A stretch of DNA of 64,000 bases from Theobroma cacao. Its lineage: Eukaryota; Streptophyta; Magnoliopsida; Malvales; Malvaceae. Where the stretch lies: positions 3,963,249 to 4,027,248 of the forward strand of contig NC_030858.1 in assembly GCF_000208745.1 (NCBI RefSeq). Reading direction: 5' to 3'. Below the pieces are notes generated by a model. The model had not been told where the DNA came from. It was given only the letters and a program-made list of their open reading frames with translations, and made no database searches. A program made the position numbers and the translations under genes. Shown one piece after another: positions 35,650 to 47,611 of the stretch. Numbering within the stretch: the first letter of the stretch is position 1; the number at the start of each line of letters is the position of its first letter.

Positions 35650-38250
35650 TAATTATATTTTATTTCGATTATATTAGCTTGCTTGCCATTGTGAAACTTT
35701 ATTTTTTTTTAAAAAAAAATCTATTATATAAGAAAAAGGAAACTCATTTGAGGTTTTCTCTTTTAATCATGTAAAAATTATTAAAAAATATATATTAAAG
35801 AAAGAAGCTATTAAAAAAAGGTAAAAAAGTATTAAAGAAAAAAAAAGAGAGATAAAAAGAGATCTGTGTGCAATGTACCTTTCTTAAAGGTACGTATACT
35901 TCTCCATGGCTTCAGTGATTTTAACTCAAGAAATTTCAGTAATGAAGTACTACTGATAGTTTAGTCTTTTGTGTTAAAATTTTATTAAAACTGGCTTTTA
36001 TTGTGTTTGGTTTTCCTTGGGAATTGATTTTTAGTTTTGGTCGGTTGAAAAATGGAGCCGGCGCCTAATGGCGAAGAACCCACTTCCTGGATGAGCTCTA
36101 CAACATAAACTTGATGCCAGCAGAGTTGTTCCTCAAGTTTAGAAAAGAAATTCAGGGATTTCGAGTTGGTGTCAATTTGGAGGTTATTTTTCTCTTCTTT
36201 TATTTTACAATCTTCGATTGTTCCATCCATATGCTATTAATTCTCGTTATTCTTTTTGTATGTGAACGGGGGTGTCTTTTTGTTTGGTCACAATGAATTT
36301 ATGTATGGAGCTTAGTTAGTCATGTAAGCTTCAGGCATAAGCCCATTAAAGGAGTTTTTTTTAGTTGTCTTATCTTCTTTTTTTCCAAAATGCTGCTTTT
36401 ACTTGGAAAATGATGCTTACTTTTACTAAAGATATGTATAAACTGTACATGTCGTTGTTATTTTTTACCTATTGAGTATTTATATCTTAGTTTTGCTTCA
36501 TTTCTACAATGCTCCAACCAATGATTTCCAAACAAAGCTTGTGCTGAAGCCTTTTATCTCCTGATCGCAGGTGGAAGTTTGCATATGAGCCTATATATCA
36601 AGATGTACGCCTTCTTTCGAAAAAGATACCTCTGACCAAATTTCTTAATATCCAGGTCGGATCTACTATCCTTTATCCATTTTGGCTTGCAAGATTAGCT
36701 AAACTCTATATTAGTCATGGCATACATGTAGAAATCTATTTAAAATTTGACATGTTCTGTAGGAGTGTCGGTAACGCTATTTGTTCTTTGTTTATTCCCA
36801 AAAGAAAAAGAACATTATTGGTTCTTCCAAGGGCGGAGGGTAAAGCCAGCAATGGCCCCCCCAAATTTTTTAAAAATATTTATTTTTTATATATATTTTA
36901 TCAATGATCTCTCCAAAATTTTTTAAAATTTTTATTTATTATATATTATTAATGACTCACTCAAAATGAATTTTTTATTTAATAATTAATATAAATAAAA
37001 AAATTAAACAACCTAACAAAGTTACTTAACTTTATTTTAATTTAAGTTTCTCTACACCTCTTTCTCTTTTTCTTTTTCTCTTCTCTTTTGTGTCTTTTTA
37101 TTTTTATTTCTTTTTTTTTATAACTCACTATTAAAACACATTTTATTTTTCAAAAGAGATTTATGAGTTTGTGAGTTTAGATAAGGAAAGACAGAGATCA
37201 CCCACCACTATTGTGTAAAATTAAGAAGAGATAAAGTTTTCTTTTACTTTTTTCTTTATATTTATATTATTTAACTATTATATGAAATCCTATATTTCGT
37301 ATTTAATTATTTATATTTTATTTTTTAAGTTTAAATATAAATAAATAAGAATATTGAATGTTGATTATTTTTTTTTTTTCAAGTTTGATTAAAATATGAA
37401 TAAATTGAAAACAATTGACAAATTTTTTAACAGAAAAGAAGTAGATCATTCAAATGATTTTCTTACACTTGAGCCACCAAACCTTAATACTTCAACGTTT
37501 AACCTAGAAAACATCGTCGAGCACAACTTTCTTAAATAATTATTATAATTTTTTTTTAAATTTTTTTATTTATATGTTATATAAAATTATTTTTTATTAT
37601 GAATTTTATGATCGTTAGTTAAATTTAACATATCAGTTTTAAAAATTTTTAACTTTTATTTTTTTTTATCTTTGACCTCCCAACAAAAATTGGTTAGCTC
37701 CGTCCTTAGGTTCTTCATGCATGACTTGCGCGTATTTCGTAATGGTTATGCTAAAGTTTTTGGAAATAGGTAGGCATAGGCCAGAATTTCAAGTTAAATG
37801 CAACTGGTTGGAAATGGAAGCTCACCACCTGTTTGGGTGGAGATGGAGTTTCTCGGATTCGGAATAAGACAACACTTGGCTTGGTTCCTGGCCTGGATTT
37901 TCGATTTGGGTGGAGAGCTGATTATGTTCTTCCAGAAATTACAGGGCAAGTTCCTTGATGTTCTATGAACTTGTATTTAAGAATATTATGTAAGCAATAG
38001 GAAGAAGTGATAAGCTCATGTCTAGAATAGTAGAATAGTCTTTGATGTTAAGCTTGCCAAAACTATCCCCTACAATTTTGTTGAAAGTTGTGCAGGTTAT
38101 GTTCCTTGATCTTCTATGAACTTATGATTAAGATGTTTCCAGGAAACTTAAAGAGCTATTGACTCGCATTTAGTATATTCATGACGTTATAATACATGCG
38201 CTTTCAAAATAAATCACCAGAACTTTTAACGGCACGCCTCTCCTTCTTAT
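35650..38250 (+). pseudogene. Copy A of the unknown-function gene (intact at 55906-57407), frameshifted and interrupted
   Basis: The upstream flank, exon 1 (from 36051), exon 2 (about 36507-36655) and exon 3 (about 37770-37945) of the gene at 55906 are recognisable. Exon 1 lacks one G after ACTTCCTG, so the frame reads TSWMSSTT then stop. Exon 2 has an extra T (GCCTTTTATCTCC against GCCTTTATCTCC). Intron 2 holds an 881-bp transposon. Exon 3 is almost identical to the intact copy. Homology ends near 38250, before exon 4. This copy cannot make the protein. Confidence 0.88.
36828..37708. mobile_element. hAT-like non-autonomous element with 8-bp target duplication
   Basis: The element sits in intron 2 of pseudogene copy A. 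It is flanked by the direct repeat GGTTCTTC (36820-36827 and 37709-37716), which appears once, as GTTTTTC, at the empty site in the intact copy near 56665. Its ends are imperfect inverted repeats: CAAGGGCGGAGG at the left and GCTCCGTCCTTA at the right (reverse complement TAAGGACGGAGC). An 8-bp duplication and a YARGG terminus are typical of the hAT superfamily. The interior is AT-rich with no transposase. Confidence 0.85.
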
Positions 38251-38289
38251 GTTGATTTTTTTAACCATAGATTATTGATTTAATTTCAT

Positions 38290-39880
38290 CTCATGTTGTT
38301 TCAAATCAACTCCAGCTTTTGTGTTTTTCCTCCATCCATATTTTCTTTTCAATTCAATACCACCCTTCTGATTTTTTTTCTCCATCCATATTTTCTGTTC
38401 TCTTTTCCGACATTCAATTTAAATCTAATCGCATCTACATAAAGCTTATTACAATTATTAACATATTCTAAATTTTAATATTTTAAAAAACTGAAAATAA
38501 AACCCAAAATCTAAGATTTATCATAAAATATGTTAAGAGAAAAATGAAAATAAACACACATAAAATTTATCAATCATCTAAAATTTATGAACATAAACAA
38601 CAAGAAAAAGTTAAGCATAAAATTTATGAACATAAACAACAGGAAAAAGTTAAGAAAAAATAGTAGTAAAAAAAAGTATTATAATTTATACAATTATACT
38701 TTTTTGCTTTACCACCAGCAAGCAAACATATAATCGATTATACAACTTCAAATCACGAAATCAATTTGACTATGAAAAAAAATAAAACACTTACATGTAT
38801 TTTAGATTACTAAATCAACTTGATTATGAAAAAAAAAAGAAAACATCCTATTTAAACGAATAAATAGTCTCATGTAAGCTTTTTATCGCAAATTGGATAT
38901 TAAAAATTATGAATAAAAAAAAGTTTTTTATATTTAAAAAAAGTTACAAAGAGTTTTTAGCTTGACACTTGACAGAGTTCTTAGTTTAACACAAACTTGT
39001 TGGGGCATGGGCTTGAAATCTAATGGGATTGGTTTGTGGTTAGGTTTTTAAGTGTAAGATTGAGATATGAGATTGGGTTTGAATTATATTTTTTTTTCTC
39101 TTACTATTGATGTTCTAAATTTTCTTTGACTTTTTATATGTAAATATTTATAAAAAATAATTTTTCTTTATTTCATTATTTATTATCTCATATTATTTTA
39201 TTTTTCAATGTTAAATGCAATTAATGTAAACGGGTGCATATCAACTAGTTAAAGATGGAGTTTTGAGAGAGATTGAGTTACTATATATTTTATTTTTCAA
39301 TATTAAATGTAATTAATGAAAAGTGATGTAGATCAACTAATTAAAAATAGAAGTTTAAGAGAGATTGAGTTATTACATATTTTGCAGTAAGTTAAGAGAT
39401 TTTATTTAAAATTTTATTTTGTCTATTTATAGATGTATTTTTATATAGAAGCATCACCGTGTGAGGCTATGTATAGATGTGTTTTTATATGAGAGCATTA
39501 TTGTAAATATTATACTGATAACGGCAATAACAACAGTTATATATTTTGTATATATCAATATATATAAATAATTAAATATAATAATATAATTATTATTATA
39601 TATTTACTTTACAAAATATTCTCAATTCAATTAAAAAAAAAATCTATCCTCTCAAACATATCACACACTCAGGTGGCGGACTTCCAAATTAGTATATGAC
39701 TTCTCCCGTCAAGAAACGCATAAAATATTTAGCAAACATCCCACGTTAGCCCCAAGTCGTAGGTCGAAAGTAGATTTTTGGTGTCAGAAGTAAAATGTTG
39801 GTTTTTTGGCCTTTAGGGAACTTTAAATTTGAAATCAAATGAGTTTGGTTCTGATTTCTATTAACCTTTTTTTTTTTTTT
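38290..39880. repeat. Repeat block B (partner 30400-32550)
   Basis: Gene-free AT-rich DNA colinear with block A but without the 65-bp triplication and with a single copy of the 57-bp unit. It directly follows pseudogene copy A. Confidence 0.7.
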
Positions 39881-39884
39881 GCTT

Positions 39885-40905
39885 ATATTGTATTTTGATC
39901 ATACCAGCTTACTTGGTATTGTGAATTTTTTTAAAAGAAAAAGAATAGTAATAATTATGAACTGATGTAAATATCCTAATTGGATGGAAAATTGGAATAA
40001 AATCCAAGAGAGTTAATAACTCAAAAATTATATCCTAAGTCCTAACAATTTTAGAGTTAACATAGAAAAAGGTCTGGGAAAAGTAAATGACTATCGTCTC
40101 CCTTCTGCCTCACTTTTGCAAAGAGTACAACACAATTACATCCCACTTGGTTTTCAGAGCTCAAAAATATAATAAAATGGGGTAGCAACGGAAGGCCTTC
40201 ATCCCGATTCATGTATGTCATCAGGCCAGATTATTTGATCAAAGAAATTTTCTGAAGATGCACAAAACATACCTTTTTATGTTGATAAATACTACATAGT
40301 AAATCTTTTTTTAAATTGAATGTTGATAAATGTCTTGATTAAACGGATTATATTTTGCACAAAATTTTTAAACCAATAATTTTGAGTTAAAATAATTTTA
40401 TTGTTAATTAATATTATTCTCTTCATATTTAAATGTTTTTTTTGTTTTTACAGATATTAAAAATAAAATTTTTGACTTTATGTATTTTATAAAAAATAAA
40501 TTTTTTTTATAACTTGTGATGTAAAAAAAAGTAAGGACATTAGATGTTTAAAATTAAAAAAAATATATTTTAAAACATTTTTAAAAATAATAGAAAAAAA
40601 ATGAAACGCAAAGAATATATGAATTCTGTCAATGTTGTGGTCTTCTCCATCAAGGAAACCAGTTGGACCCTGTTGAACGCTGGTTGATCGACCTCGGCCT
40701 AAGCCGAAATCCAAATAGAAGAGAAACATATTATCGTCATTCTCAAGGAAAAAATAAAATAAATAAATAGAGAGAATCAGAAGTAAATTGACTTACACAA
40801 CAACATTGCAGAAAACGGACCAGAACATCAGGTGACATCCCCTCCACCCAAACATCCGTACATGTACTTGAAATGCGCTTCTACGTATCCAATCCTTTCT
40901 TAAAG
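39885..40905. repeat. 5' flank of the unknown-function gene, copy B
   Basis: Matches 54915-55740, the flank of the intact gene (shared phrases ATTTTGATCATACCAGCTTA, GGATGGAAAATTGGA, TTTGACTTTATG, ACGGACCAGAACAT). About 100-150 bp around 40630-40790 (near GTTGAACGCTGG) is specific to this copy. A shorter remnant of the same flank precedes copy A near 35650-35720. Confidence 0.75.
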
Positions 40906-41067
40906 GTACGTATACTTCTCCATGGCTTCAGTGATTTTAACTCAAGAAATTCCAGTAATGAAGTACTGCTGATAGTTTAGTCTTTTGTGTTAAAATTTTA
41001 TTAAAACTGGCTTTTATTGTGTTTGGTTTTCCTCGGGAATTGATTTTTAGTTTTGGTCGGTTGAAAA

Positions 41068-41493
41068 ATGGAGCCGGCGCCTAATGACGAAGAACCCACT
41101 TCATGGGATGAGCTATACAACATAGACTTGATGCCATCAGAGTTGTTCCTCAAGTTTATAAAAGAAATTCAAGGATTTCGAGTTGGTGTCAATTTGGAGG
41201 TTATTTTTCTCTTCTTTTATTTTACGATCTTTGATTGTTCCATCCATATGCTATTAATTCTCGTTATTCTTTTTGTATGTGAATGGGGGTGTCTTTTTGT
41301 TTGGTCACAATAAATTTATGTTTGGAGCTTAGTTAGTCATGTGAGCTTCAGGCATAAGCCCATTAAAGGAGTATTTTTTAGCTGTCTTATCTTCTTTATT
41401 TTCAAAATGCTGCTTTTACTTGGAAACGGATGCTTACTTTTATGAAAGATATGTAGAAACTGTACAGGTTGTTGTTATTTATGACCTACTGAT
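41068..41493 (+). pseudogene. Copy B of the unknown-function gene: exon 1 and part of intron 1 only
   Basis: Exon 1 is intact for 44 codons (starts MEPAPNDEEPTSWDELYNID) with its GT donor at about 41200. Intron 1 follows the intact copy until about 41490, where GACCTACTGA switches to the RRM-like gene tail. Exons 2-4 are missing. If transcribed, translation would read into intron 1 and stop after 81 codons. Confidence 0.85.
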
Positions 41494-41511
41494 TTTAATG
41501 ATTTCTATGTT

Positions 41512-41812
41512 TGTTACATTCTCTAAGGGCTACGAGGGCTACCCTGTACTTGAATAGGAAGTCAGAGAATTCTTCACAAGGGCTTATGGGGATTGCATAG
41601 AGTCCTTGCACATGCAAGAAGTTCCGCCCGACGAGCAATCGCTCTTTGCTCGCATTGTTTTTCGCTCAGAATCAGCCATTGAAATCATCCTTAGCGGTAT
41701 GAGCAAAGCAAAATTTACTATCAACGGGAAGCATGTGTGGACTCGGAAATTTGTGCCAAAACGTCTCAAGCCTTCATTGCCGCCAACACCACCAGTGAAT
41801 TTGCCAGTTTGA
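41512..41812 (+). pseudogene. 3' fragment of the RRM-like gene
   Basis: Corresponds to the last third of the gene at 24303-25190. It has a 9-bp duplication (GGGCTACGAGGGCTAC), and the Trp codon of HEWEVREFF is now TAG. Downstream the frame is otherwise open to the original stop (LPV then TGA). The N-terminal two thirds are absent. This is the left edge of the derived 4.7-kb duplication. Confidence 0.85.
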
Positions 41813-42676
41813 TCTGGGTTATGATCATAATTTCTTTATGAAGGCGGGGTTCAATAATCTTCTTTCAAAATCTAGGGAAATTCAGTAGCATGGAGATTGA
41901 AGTAATTCTCATGGAAAAAATGATCAATTTGGTTGTTGTAAACTCAAACTTGGAAAAGAGAAGGAATGAAATTGGAAATGGAATTTGATTTTAATGATTT
42001 ATTGTCCTTTTTTTTTACGTGATCTCTTAAAATATATTTACGTAACTCATAAATAAAATATGAAAAATGTATTTAATTGAAAACGATAAAAAATAGTAGT
42101 TCTAAATTTTTATTATTTAAAAACCATTAATTTTAATTTAAAAATATAATAAAATTCATGATCACGTATCTTAAAATTATTACATCACGATCGTATATCG
42201 ATCATGTAAAGTGGATTATTCAATCATACTTTATGTAAGTATAAGGAACAAAACAAAATATATAGAGTACCTAAACTTAGTTAAGCAATATTAAGGCTTA
42301 TCCTATTTTATGCACAAAACATTCTTTTTGAAATGAAATATCTCTAACTAAGGATGAATTAGTAATATCTCACCTAAAAAGTATTAACTTCTCATGTTAA
42401 AATATATAAATTCACCACGCTTTCTCTAAAATAAATGCATATGAAAAAAAGTTAAAAGATGATTTTTTTTTTAAGGTTTTACAGATCTTACATAAGTAAG
42501 AGATCCAAATATGTATTTTAAGTTGAAAATGTAAACATGTAACAAATAGTATCAAAATAGATTCAAATTTTGAATGATATGTGATGAGTCTTAACTTCTG
42601 ATGTTATGCTGTAGTTATAATTTTATCAAAATTTGTTTTTAGGCCTCTTTAATAGTCAAGGTCGGAAGAAAGATTA

Positions 42677-43611
42677 AGAGCATGTTTGACTTGATTTTTT
42701 TTAACTTAAAAGCTATTATAAAACTCTTATGAAAAATAATAGTTTGTAAAATTAAGCTAAAACTATTTAATAAATTTATTTTTATAGATAAGCTATTTGA
42801 CAAAACAACTTATATAAATTTTAATTTTAATTAAAGTTACCGTTAAGAGTATTTAATTTTGTAGCAATAGAGCATTTTTGTAAATGACAAGTTAAATAGG
42901 GAATTTACAGGGGGTTTATTTTCTTTTCAAAATGATTATTTTGAATAAATAAAAAATAAAAACTAAACTCTATTAAAATAAATTATAAATTTCAAACTAA
43001 AACAAATAAAAAAATAAATATTTATTAATTAAAAATAATAAATAAATAAAATCAGGAAAAAATTTGATTGTTGGGTACTGTTAGCTTAAATGTGAAATTC
43101 ACTGCTAAAAAAGTTTAGGGATTTTGTAATTGTTATATCAAACAATAAAGAGAAATATCAAACAATAAAAAGAAATTTCAAAACCCAAAAAAAATAACGA
43201 TAGAAAATAAAATGAAAAACAAAACAGAAAGAAAAATAAGAAATAATACCTAAATACAGTTTTAAATTTTAATTTTTTTTAATTTTTATAAAAATAAAAA
43301 AAAATCTTAGAATGATGATTTGCAGAAAAGAAGAGAAGAGAAGGAAATCGATAGGGAGAGAGAGAGTGGTAGTTTTTGGGAGAGAATCTTTTTGTAAAAA
43401 AAAAAAATTCTCTTAAGTGTTTTTTAAAAAAGAGAAGAGAAAACTATTATTTGAGCTTTTTCTTTAGCTCTTTTTTTGAAAATTTTATCCTTTAAGAAAA
43501 AAAAATTACTTTTCTTTTAAAAACTTCTCACAAAATACTGTTTGATTTAATTTTTACTTTTAAAAAATAAATAAGTTAAAAATAAATCGGACCAAATAGA
43601 TACTAAATCAA
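42677..43611. mobile_element. Inserted element with ~30-bp terminal inverted repeats
   Basis: Present in copy 2 and absent from copy 1 at 26183 (AAAGATTAA|CTCAAGG). The left end reads AGAGCATGTTTGACTTGATT then T-rich TTAACTT. The right end, reverse complemented, reads AGTATCTATTTGGTCCGATT then TTAACTT, giving about 30 bp of imperfect inverted repeat. The interior is AT-rich without coding capacity. Superfamily is unclear because the target duplication could not be fixed. Confidence 0.6.
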
Positions 43612-44338
43612 ATATTAGTAATTAATTCTATGTTAATGGTTTGAAAGTCCATTGTTTTAGTTTAAGTGAACGACACATTTAAAGTTGTTTCAAGAATGAT
43701 GTGTGTTCACTTATTTTGATTGAGTTTTACAAATAGGTTGCAGAGACATTTATACCTTTAACATAATAATTAAATGATTTACTTTTATTTTCTCTTTCAC
43801 TGCTGAAGTTGCTTTTGTCCATTTTCGATCTCAATTAATCGTTGGAAATAGTTGACTTAGTCAAGTGTGGTAAGGGTCAACGTCTTAGAGTGAGAAAGAA
43901 ATAGAAGAAACCCAGCTGGCTGACCTACAAGATCCGGTTCAAGAATTAAGTCGAGCAAAAATTACATACAATATGTCCAAAAAATATAAACTTATAATAT
44001 CCTTAATAAGTTGCACACCAAATTAAAAAAGAAAAAGTCAGATAGAGTACTATTTGGAATAAAGTTTGATATTCATTCACAGACACATTAATACTTATAA
44101 CGTGAAAAAAGCAAATGAAAAATAAATACTGTTCAAAATTAATCAAACACTAACTTTTTTAACAAAAAAAGGCAAAGAAATTTTATTGAAAAAATCCGTT
44201 TGGAAAGCGTGAAAATATTTTCAACAATTTTGAGTATTTAATTTAAGCAAAATGCAGTAAAAAGGTAAAACCTTTTAGAGGTTAACAAAAAATAAGCCGT
44301 GCCGTAGGGCGTTAGACAATTTCCAAAACAGAAGCTCC

Positions 44339-44358
44339 CTCTCTCTCTCTCTCTCTCT
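44339..44358. repeat. (CT)n microsatellite
   Basis: Ten CT units in the pyrimidine-rich leader of copy 2; the matching place in copy 1 (about 26890) has no expansion. Confidence 0.85.
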
Positions 44359-44693
44359 GGCCCGGCTCTTTCTTCCTCTCCCCTCCTTGTGTCGCGACCC
44401 TACCTGTCCCAACCCATTTTCTCCCTCACTGGATCTGCTACTTCTCCTTCCTCCTGCCTCCATTGCCGGCGGCAACACAGATCTTTTTGACCAGCAACCT
44501 TTCCTTTCTTTCTTTCTTTCTCTTTTGTTTTTTTGCTATTAAAACCGTGTCTTTCTCTCCCTCCTACTGCTGCGGCCACAAGTGGCCTGCCAACGACCTC
44601 CCACTCTCTTTCTTTTCCTTGTTATCTATCTTCCTTTTTTTTTTTTCTTTTTTTCCTTTCTCTTTCTCAAAAGAAAACTCTTTTTTTTTTTCA

Positions 44694-44807
44694 ATGGGAT
44701 CTTCGAGCTTGCTACAAAAATTCAAAGCCAACCATGTATACTTTGATAAGCAGTACTATCTAACCAAAGAGAACATCGCTAATTTTTGGATTCGAAGATT
44801 AAATTAA
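44694..44807 (+). other. Possible first exon, copy 2
   Basis: An ATG at the end of a CT-rich leader opens a 37-codon frame starting MGSSSLLQKFKANHVYFDKQ. The related frame in copy 1 (27200-27349) keeps most of the residues and continues further. Beyond codon 37 copy 2 jumps to sequence matching 28186 of copy 1, so the rest was deleted here or inserted there. Function unknown. Confidence 0.3.
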
Positions 44808-45283
44808 TGGATAAGGAGCACATGTTGAAGTTAACCGTAGAACTGATTTTACTTAAAATTGGTTAATTATAATTAATCTCTCAAAAATTATTTTTTTAAC
44901 ATGTATGTAATTTGAGTGATCTATAATATTTGTAGAGTTTAATTAAATTAGTAAAGTACTACTTTTTAAAAAAAAAATTATAATGTTTTCAAATGTTTTT
45001 TGAAGATAAAATTTCTTTCAAAAATGAATAGTAAAAATTATTTTTCACAAGATAATCTAAAAAAAAATAGATTACACCGAAAATATTTAACATTGTTATT
45101 TTAGGGTTACCAGATGGATAGAGAAAAGGATCTCCAAACTGAAGCTTAGAGGGAACATTAAAGAAAAAAGCAACGGAAAAAATCACTGCTGTACAGGAAA
45201 GCGAAAACCCCTGTTTTGCCAGTACAGAAAGGTTGTAGTAAGTTACACATGCACCAAACTTCAGCAATTGCACTCTCACGAAA

Positions 45284-45859
45284 TCAAACTTGTTGCTCCA
45301 TTGAAGTCGTCTGAGCCTGAGCCATAGGTGATGTGGCCGGTGCCTGCGGCGCTGCATGATGGAGGAGGCCGTTCCAACAATTTTTTATATTATTATGTAG
45401 TTCCTGAGCGTAGAGTAGAGTAAAAACGTAAAAAAGCAACAGCACAAGTGCAAGTATCCATATAACCAAGAAAAAATAGCCTATAGGTGTGGCAAGGACC
45501 ATTAGCAGCAAGTCACAGGCCAAAATTCCAAGACCAATGCTTATTTGGTTTATAACTGGTATAAGTGAAGAGTGGTTCGGGAGCCAAGCTTGTACTATTA
45601 TGGCGGCCACAGCAACTAAAGCGCAGTTTAACATCGTCACAATGAAAAGCATCATGATTAGACCGTGTGTTTCGAACGGAGACGTGTCCTTTCCTCCGCA
45701 CTGCAGTTGAAGGAGGGCGAGCAGCACAAGGAGAATGGAATATACGGTACGGTAGATTTTTGCGTAAGGACTAGTTCCTTGGTCACTGTACAAATAAAAG
45801 AGAACGTGATTGATTTGTTGGCAATTAAAAGAGAATAGAGCGAATTGTTTTTTCTTCAT
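45284..45859 (-). CDS. Putative four-helix membrane protein, unknown function
   Basis: An open frame of 191 codons with four hydrophobic segments: about residues 37-52 (YSILLVLLALLQL), 66-90 (LIMMLFIVTMLNCALVAVAA), 104-127 (ISIGLGILACDLLLMVLATP) and 129-150 (YFFLVIWILALVLLLFYVFT), then a polar Ala/Gln-rich tail ending TTSMEQQV. I do not recognise the family. The first 25-30 residues may not be coding: a TTTGTACAG acceptor-like site precedes the TSPYAKIYRT segment, so an upstream exon could supply the real N-terminus. The second copy at 28628-29194 has a stop and a frameshift, so this is the only copy that could work. Whether it is expressed cannot be judged. Confidence 0.55.
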   Translation of the reverse strand: MKKKQFALFSFNCQQINHVLFYLYSDQGTSPYAKIYRTVYSILLVLLALLQLQCGGKDTSPFETHGLIMMLFIVTMLNCALVAVAAIIVQAWLPNHSSLIPVINQISIGLGILACDLLLMVLATPIGYFFLVIWILALVLLLFYVFTLLYAQELHNNIKNCWNGLLHHAAPQAPATSPMAQAQTTSMEQQV

Positions 45860-46400
45860 GTAAAGCCTGGGAGATTAAGGACTTGAAAGCAGAGAAAAGC
45901 ATTTCTAACACTTAACCTTTGGTAAATTGATACAGTGTGCCCAGATTAAAGGGAAGGCAATGGTAAGCTACAGTGCTTACATTTACACACTGCTTAGGAG
46001 CAATTACTGGTTAATGAGAAGTGATAAAGAAATTAATCTGCAACAGTGCACACTAACCTTTGGTAAATTGATTGGTTGACTGGCATTTCTCCGAGAGAAT
46101 GTGAGAATTGATTTGCTTGCAACTTAAAAAGAGGATGGATCGAACTCAAAAAAGATTGTTTTTCTTCATAAAAATGTAATGGGGAATTTTTGGTCGAAGA
46201 GGTATTGTTTTTCAAGTGAGGATGAGAAATGCAGATGTGCTTTTATACTGTTTCTACTATATACTGTTTTGACGCCATGTGATTTCCCAAATGTTGTCGC
46301 CATGACATTGTCTGTGATTTTCCAAATGTGTGGCGGATGAGATTTTCAATTTTACTGCACAATGATTCTCATGTCCATATGATGTGACATGTGGTGTTAT
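45860..46400. other. Flank of the membrane-protein gene
   Basis: Matches 29195-29880 up to about 46230, with a small internal repetition of the phrase around CTAACCTTTGGTAA (45913 and 46054). No gene. Confidence 0.5.
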
Positions 46401-46904
46401 CATTTTAAAGTTCTTTTAGGGACATTGTCGTACCCCTCAGAATGTGACATGCGGTCCTCCCAACTGTTGGAAACCGAAACTTCACCTTGGATTTCATCAA
46501 ACCCTCAAACAACAGACCCAAACCACAATTTTTCTCTCTTTCTATTGCTCTCCCGTTCTTCTTCTCTCTTTGTCTCTTTGTTTTTCTCCTTCCTTCTTTT
46601 TTCTGTTTCTCTCTTCGTTCTTTCTTCCTTTCTCTTTCTCTCTTTCATTCTTCTCTTCGGTTGTGGTGGCTTATGGGTTTTCGGTTCTCCATCTGTTTGA
46701 ATGCTTCCAAAATTGTCCATACCCTGAAATCATGGAATTTTTTTTGAAAGGCCCTCGAAATCATGGAATTGAAAGGATATCCTAAGTTTCTTTATCATCT
46801 TCCTGCAATTTTTCAGTTACCAAACAGGGCATTAATAGTATTAGTATTTGTTTGTTCCTGAAATTCTCAATTTGTTCTTATGGCCCTTTATTTTTTGTAC
46901 CAAG

Positions 46905-46970
46905 AATTGAAGTCAAACCTGGAAAACCGCACCCTTATCATTTGGACAATCTGCGGGGAAAGCTTCACAG
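46905..46970 (+). pseudogene. Fragment of an FKBP43/53-type nucleoplasmin-like gene
   Basis: An exon-like piece after an AAG acceptor encodes IEVKPGKPHPYHLDNLRGKL and ends at a GT donor. Plant nuclear FKBP-type prolyl isomerases with an N-terminal nucleoplasmin-like domain begin with FWG-IEVKPGKP. A long CT-rich leader (46545-46660) lies upstream, as in a gene 5'UTR, but no start codon plus FWG segment is joined. No FKBP catalytic domain is present. Confidence 0.6.
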
Positions 46971-47611
46971 GTACATTCTCCTGGTTTAGAAATTGGAAGT
47001 TAAAAAAAAAAAGAAATTTGATTTGATTTTTTGAATTTTGGTTTATGTTGGAATTCTAATTTTTATAAAAATAATAATTAATGTAGCGATAATGTTGATT
47101 CTAGTTTAAATGCTTTTGTGAGTTGCTTTGAGGTTGTGACCCTTCTTTAGTGGAGTGATTGTCTGTATGGAATGGAATGAAGTTGAACCATTTACTTAGC
47201 ATATATTGGTCTATGGTTTGTTAGAGTTTAGGCTTAGTTCTCTGAATTGCATGGTTGCTGAGATTGCATGTGTGTTTTGTTGGTTCTACATTTTTTCACT
47301 GGGGTTAGGTATTTGCCTACAGTTTGTTGGTTGTTTTTTTCCGCTCATTTTGTGCTTTGATTTCTTCTTTTCTTTGCGGGATTGTTGGTGTTCATTCTTT
47401 GCTTGATTCATGATTTTTGTTGTTTGGGTTTTTACTTTCTTGCATTCTTTACTGGGTATCATAATAGTGTAACTGGTTTATTGGTTTTCATTCTTTGCTT
47501 AATTCTTGATTTTCGTCCTTTGGGTCTTTACGTTCTTGTATGCTTTATTGGGTATGACAATAGAGTAGTCAATAATGAAATTAATTAGCATATTTAAGAT
47601 GTGATACCTAC

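Larger units (their letters stand above)
41512..46230. repeat. Segmental duplication, copy 2 (partner 24890-29900)
   Basis: Colinear with 24890-29900 from the RRM-like gene tail through the membrane-protein gene and its flank. It contains one extra element (42677-43611) and lacks the 27296-28183 stretch. It joins the one-exon gene copy B at its left end. Confidence 0.85.

Noticed and set aside
46389..46785. Several overlapping frames rich in Leu, Phe and Ser
   Set aside because: Product of a CT-rich leader; the frames overlap each other and have no family match.
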